A stretch of 64,000 nt of DNA, from NCBI GenBank assembly GCA_963924555.1, contig OZ004585.1, positions 7,766,556 through 7,830,555 on the forward strand, in the 5' to 3' direction. Below the pieces are notes generated by a model. The model searched no databases and had not been told where the DNA came from. It worked only from the letters and a program-made list of their open reading frames with translations. Position 1 is the stretch's first letter. Each line of letters opens with the position of its first letter. Below, piece after piece: positions 63,897 through 64,000 of the stretch. The stretch comes from Crambe crambe. Taxonomy: Eukaryota > Porifera > Demospongiae > Poecilosclerida > Crambeidae. Made by a program: the position numbers and the translations under genes.

Positions 63897-64000
63897 GCAT
63901 TAAAAATAACGAAGATTCTCCACCTTTGGAGTTTGCAGCTCAAATGGCTTGCATACTAGACCCCTGCTCAATTTTTTTCAGGCCATTGTACTCGCTCACG
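63897..64000. other. Window end, nothing assigned
   Basis: Too short to interpret. A TTTTTTTCAG tract near 63,972-63,981 could be a splice acceptor. Confidence 0.3.

Overview
This is nuclear DNA from an early-branching animal, most likely a sponge. Spliceosomal introns with GT-AG borders interrupt recognisable animal genes: a RAF kinase, a SUCO/Slp1-type SUN-domain protein, an Id-like helix-loop-helix regulator and a FANCI exon. A large intronless gene combines a beta-helix-like N-terminal region with a multi-pass membrane C-terminus, an architecture I associate from memory with sponge genomes. The sequence is AT-rich and full of minisatellites. No rRNA, tRNA, CRISPR array or prokaryotic gene was seen.

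Layout. 1-15,879: no gene recognised; it is dominated by tandem repeats (unit A of about 93 bp, unit B of about 85 bp and shorter relatives). 15,880-43,366 (+): eleven exons of a SUCO homologue whose reading phases all chain, covering the acidic region after the expected SUN domain, Asn-rich and Ser/Thr-rich segments, the coiled coil, the single membrane helix and the basic tail. The SUN domain itself was not found and probably lies upstream of the window. One SUCO intron holds, on the opposite strand (24,539-25,053), a three-exon gene for a 109-residue Id-like protein that has the HLH but no basic region. 43,400-54,500 (-): a decaying cluster of one gene family, with one intact 1,239-codon gene (44,203-47,922), a frameshifted and truncated copy (48,145-49,994) and two sets of C-terminal fragments. 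A lone FANCI exon (52,591-52,830) and an 879-bp terminal-inverted-repeat element sit among them. 55,051-55,525: a near-perfect 50-bp tandem array. 56,863-61,909 (+): a RAF kinase gene with the first part of the Ras-binding domain, the CR2 14-3-3 site, the complete kinase domain and the C-terminal 14-3-3 site. 62,463-63,117: possible exons of an unrecognised gene. 63,190-63,896: a fold-back element bounded by TTAA.

The genes do not form an obvious joint pathway. RAF (Ras-MAPK signalling), SUCO (ER/nuclear membrane glycoprotein), the Id-like factor (a dominant-negative partner of bHLH factors) and FANCI (DNA cross-link repair) are unrelated neighbours. The most interesting parts are the nested antisense Id-like gene, the beta-helix/multi-membrane family in mid-decay, the RAF gene whose CR1 could not be completed from the sequence, and the many tandem repeats that all reuse the core ACAGTGGAACCTCTCTA-type sequence.
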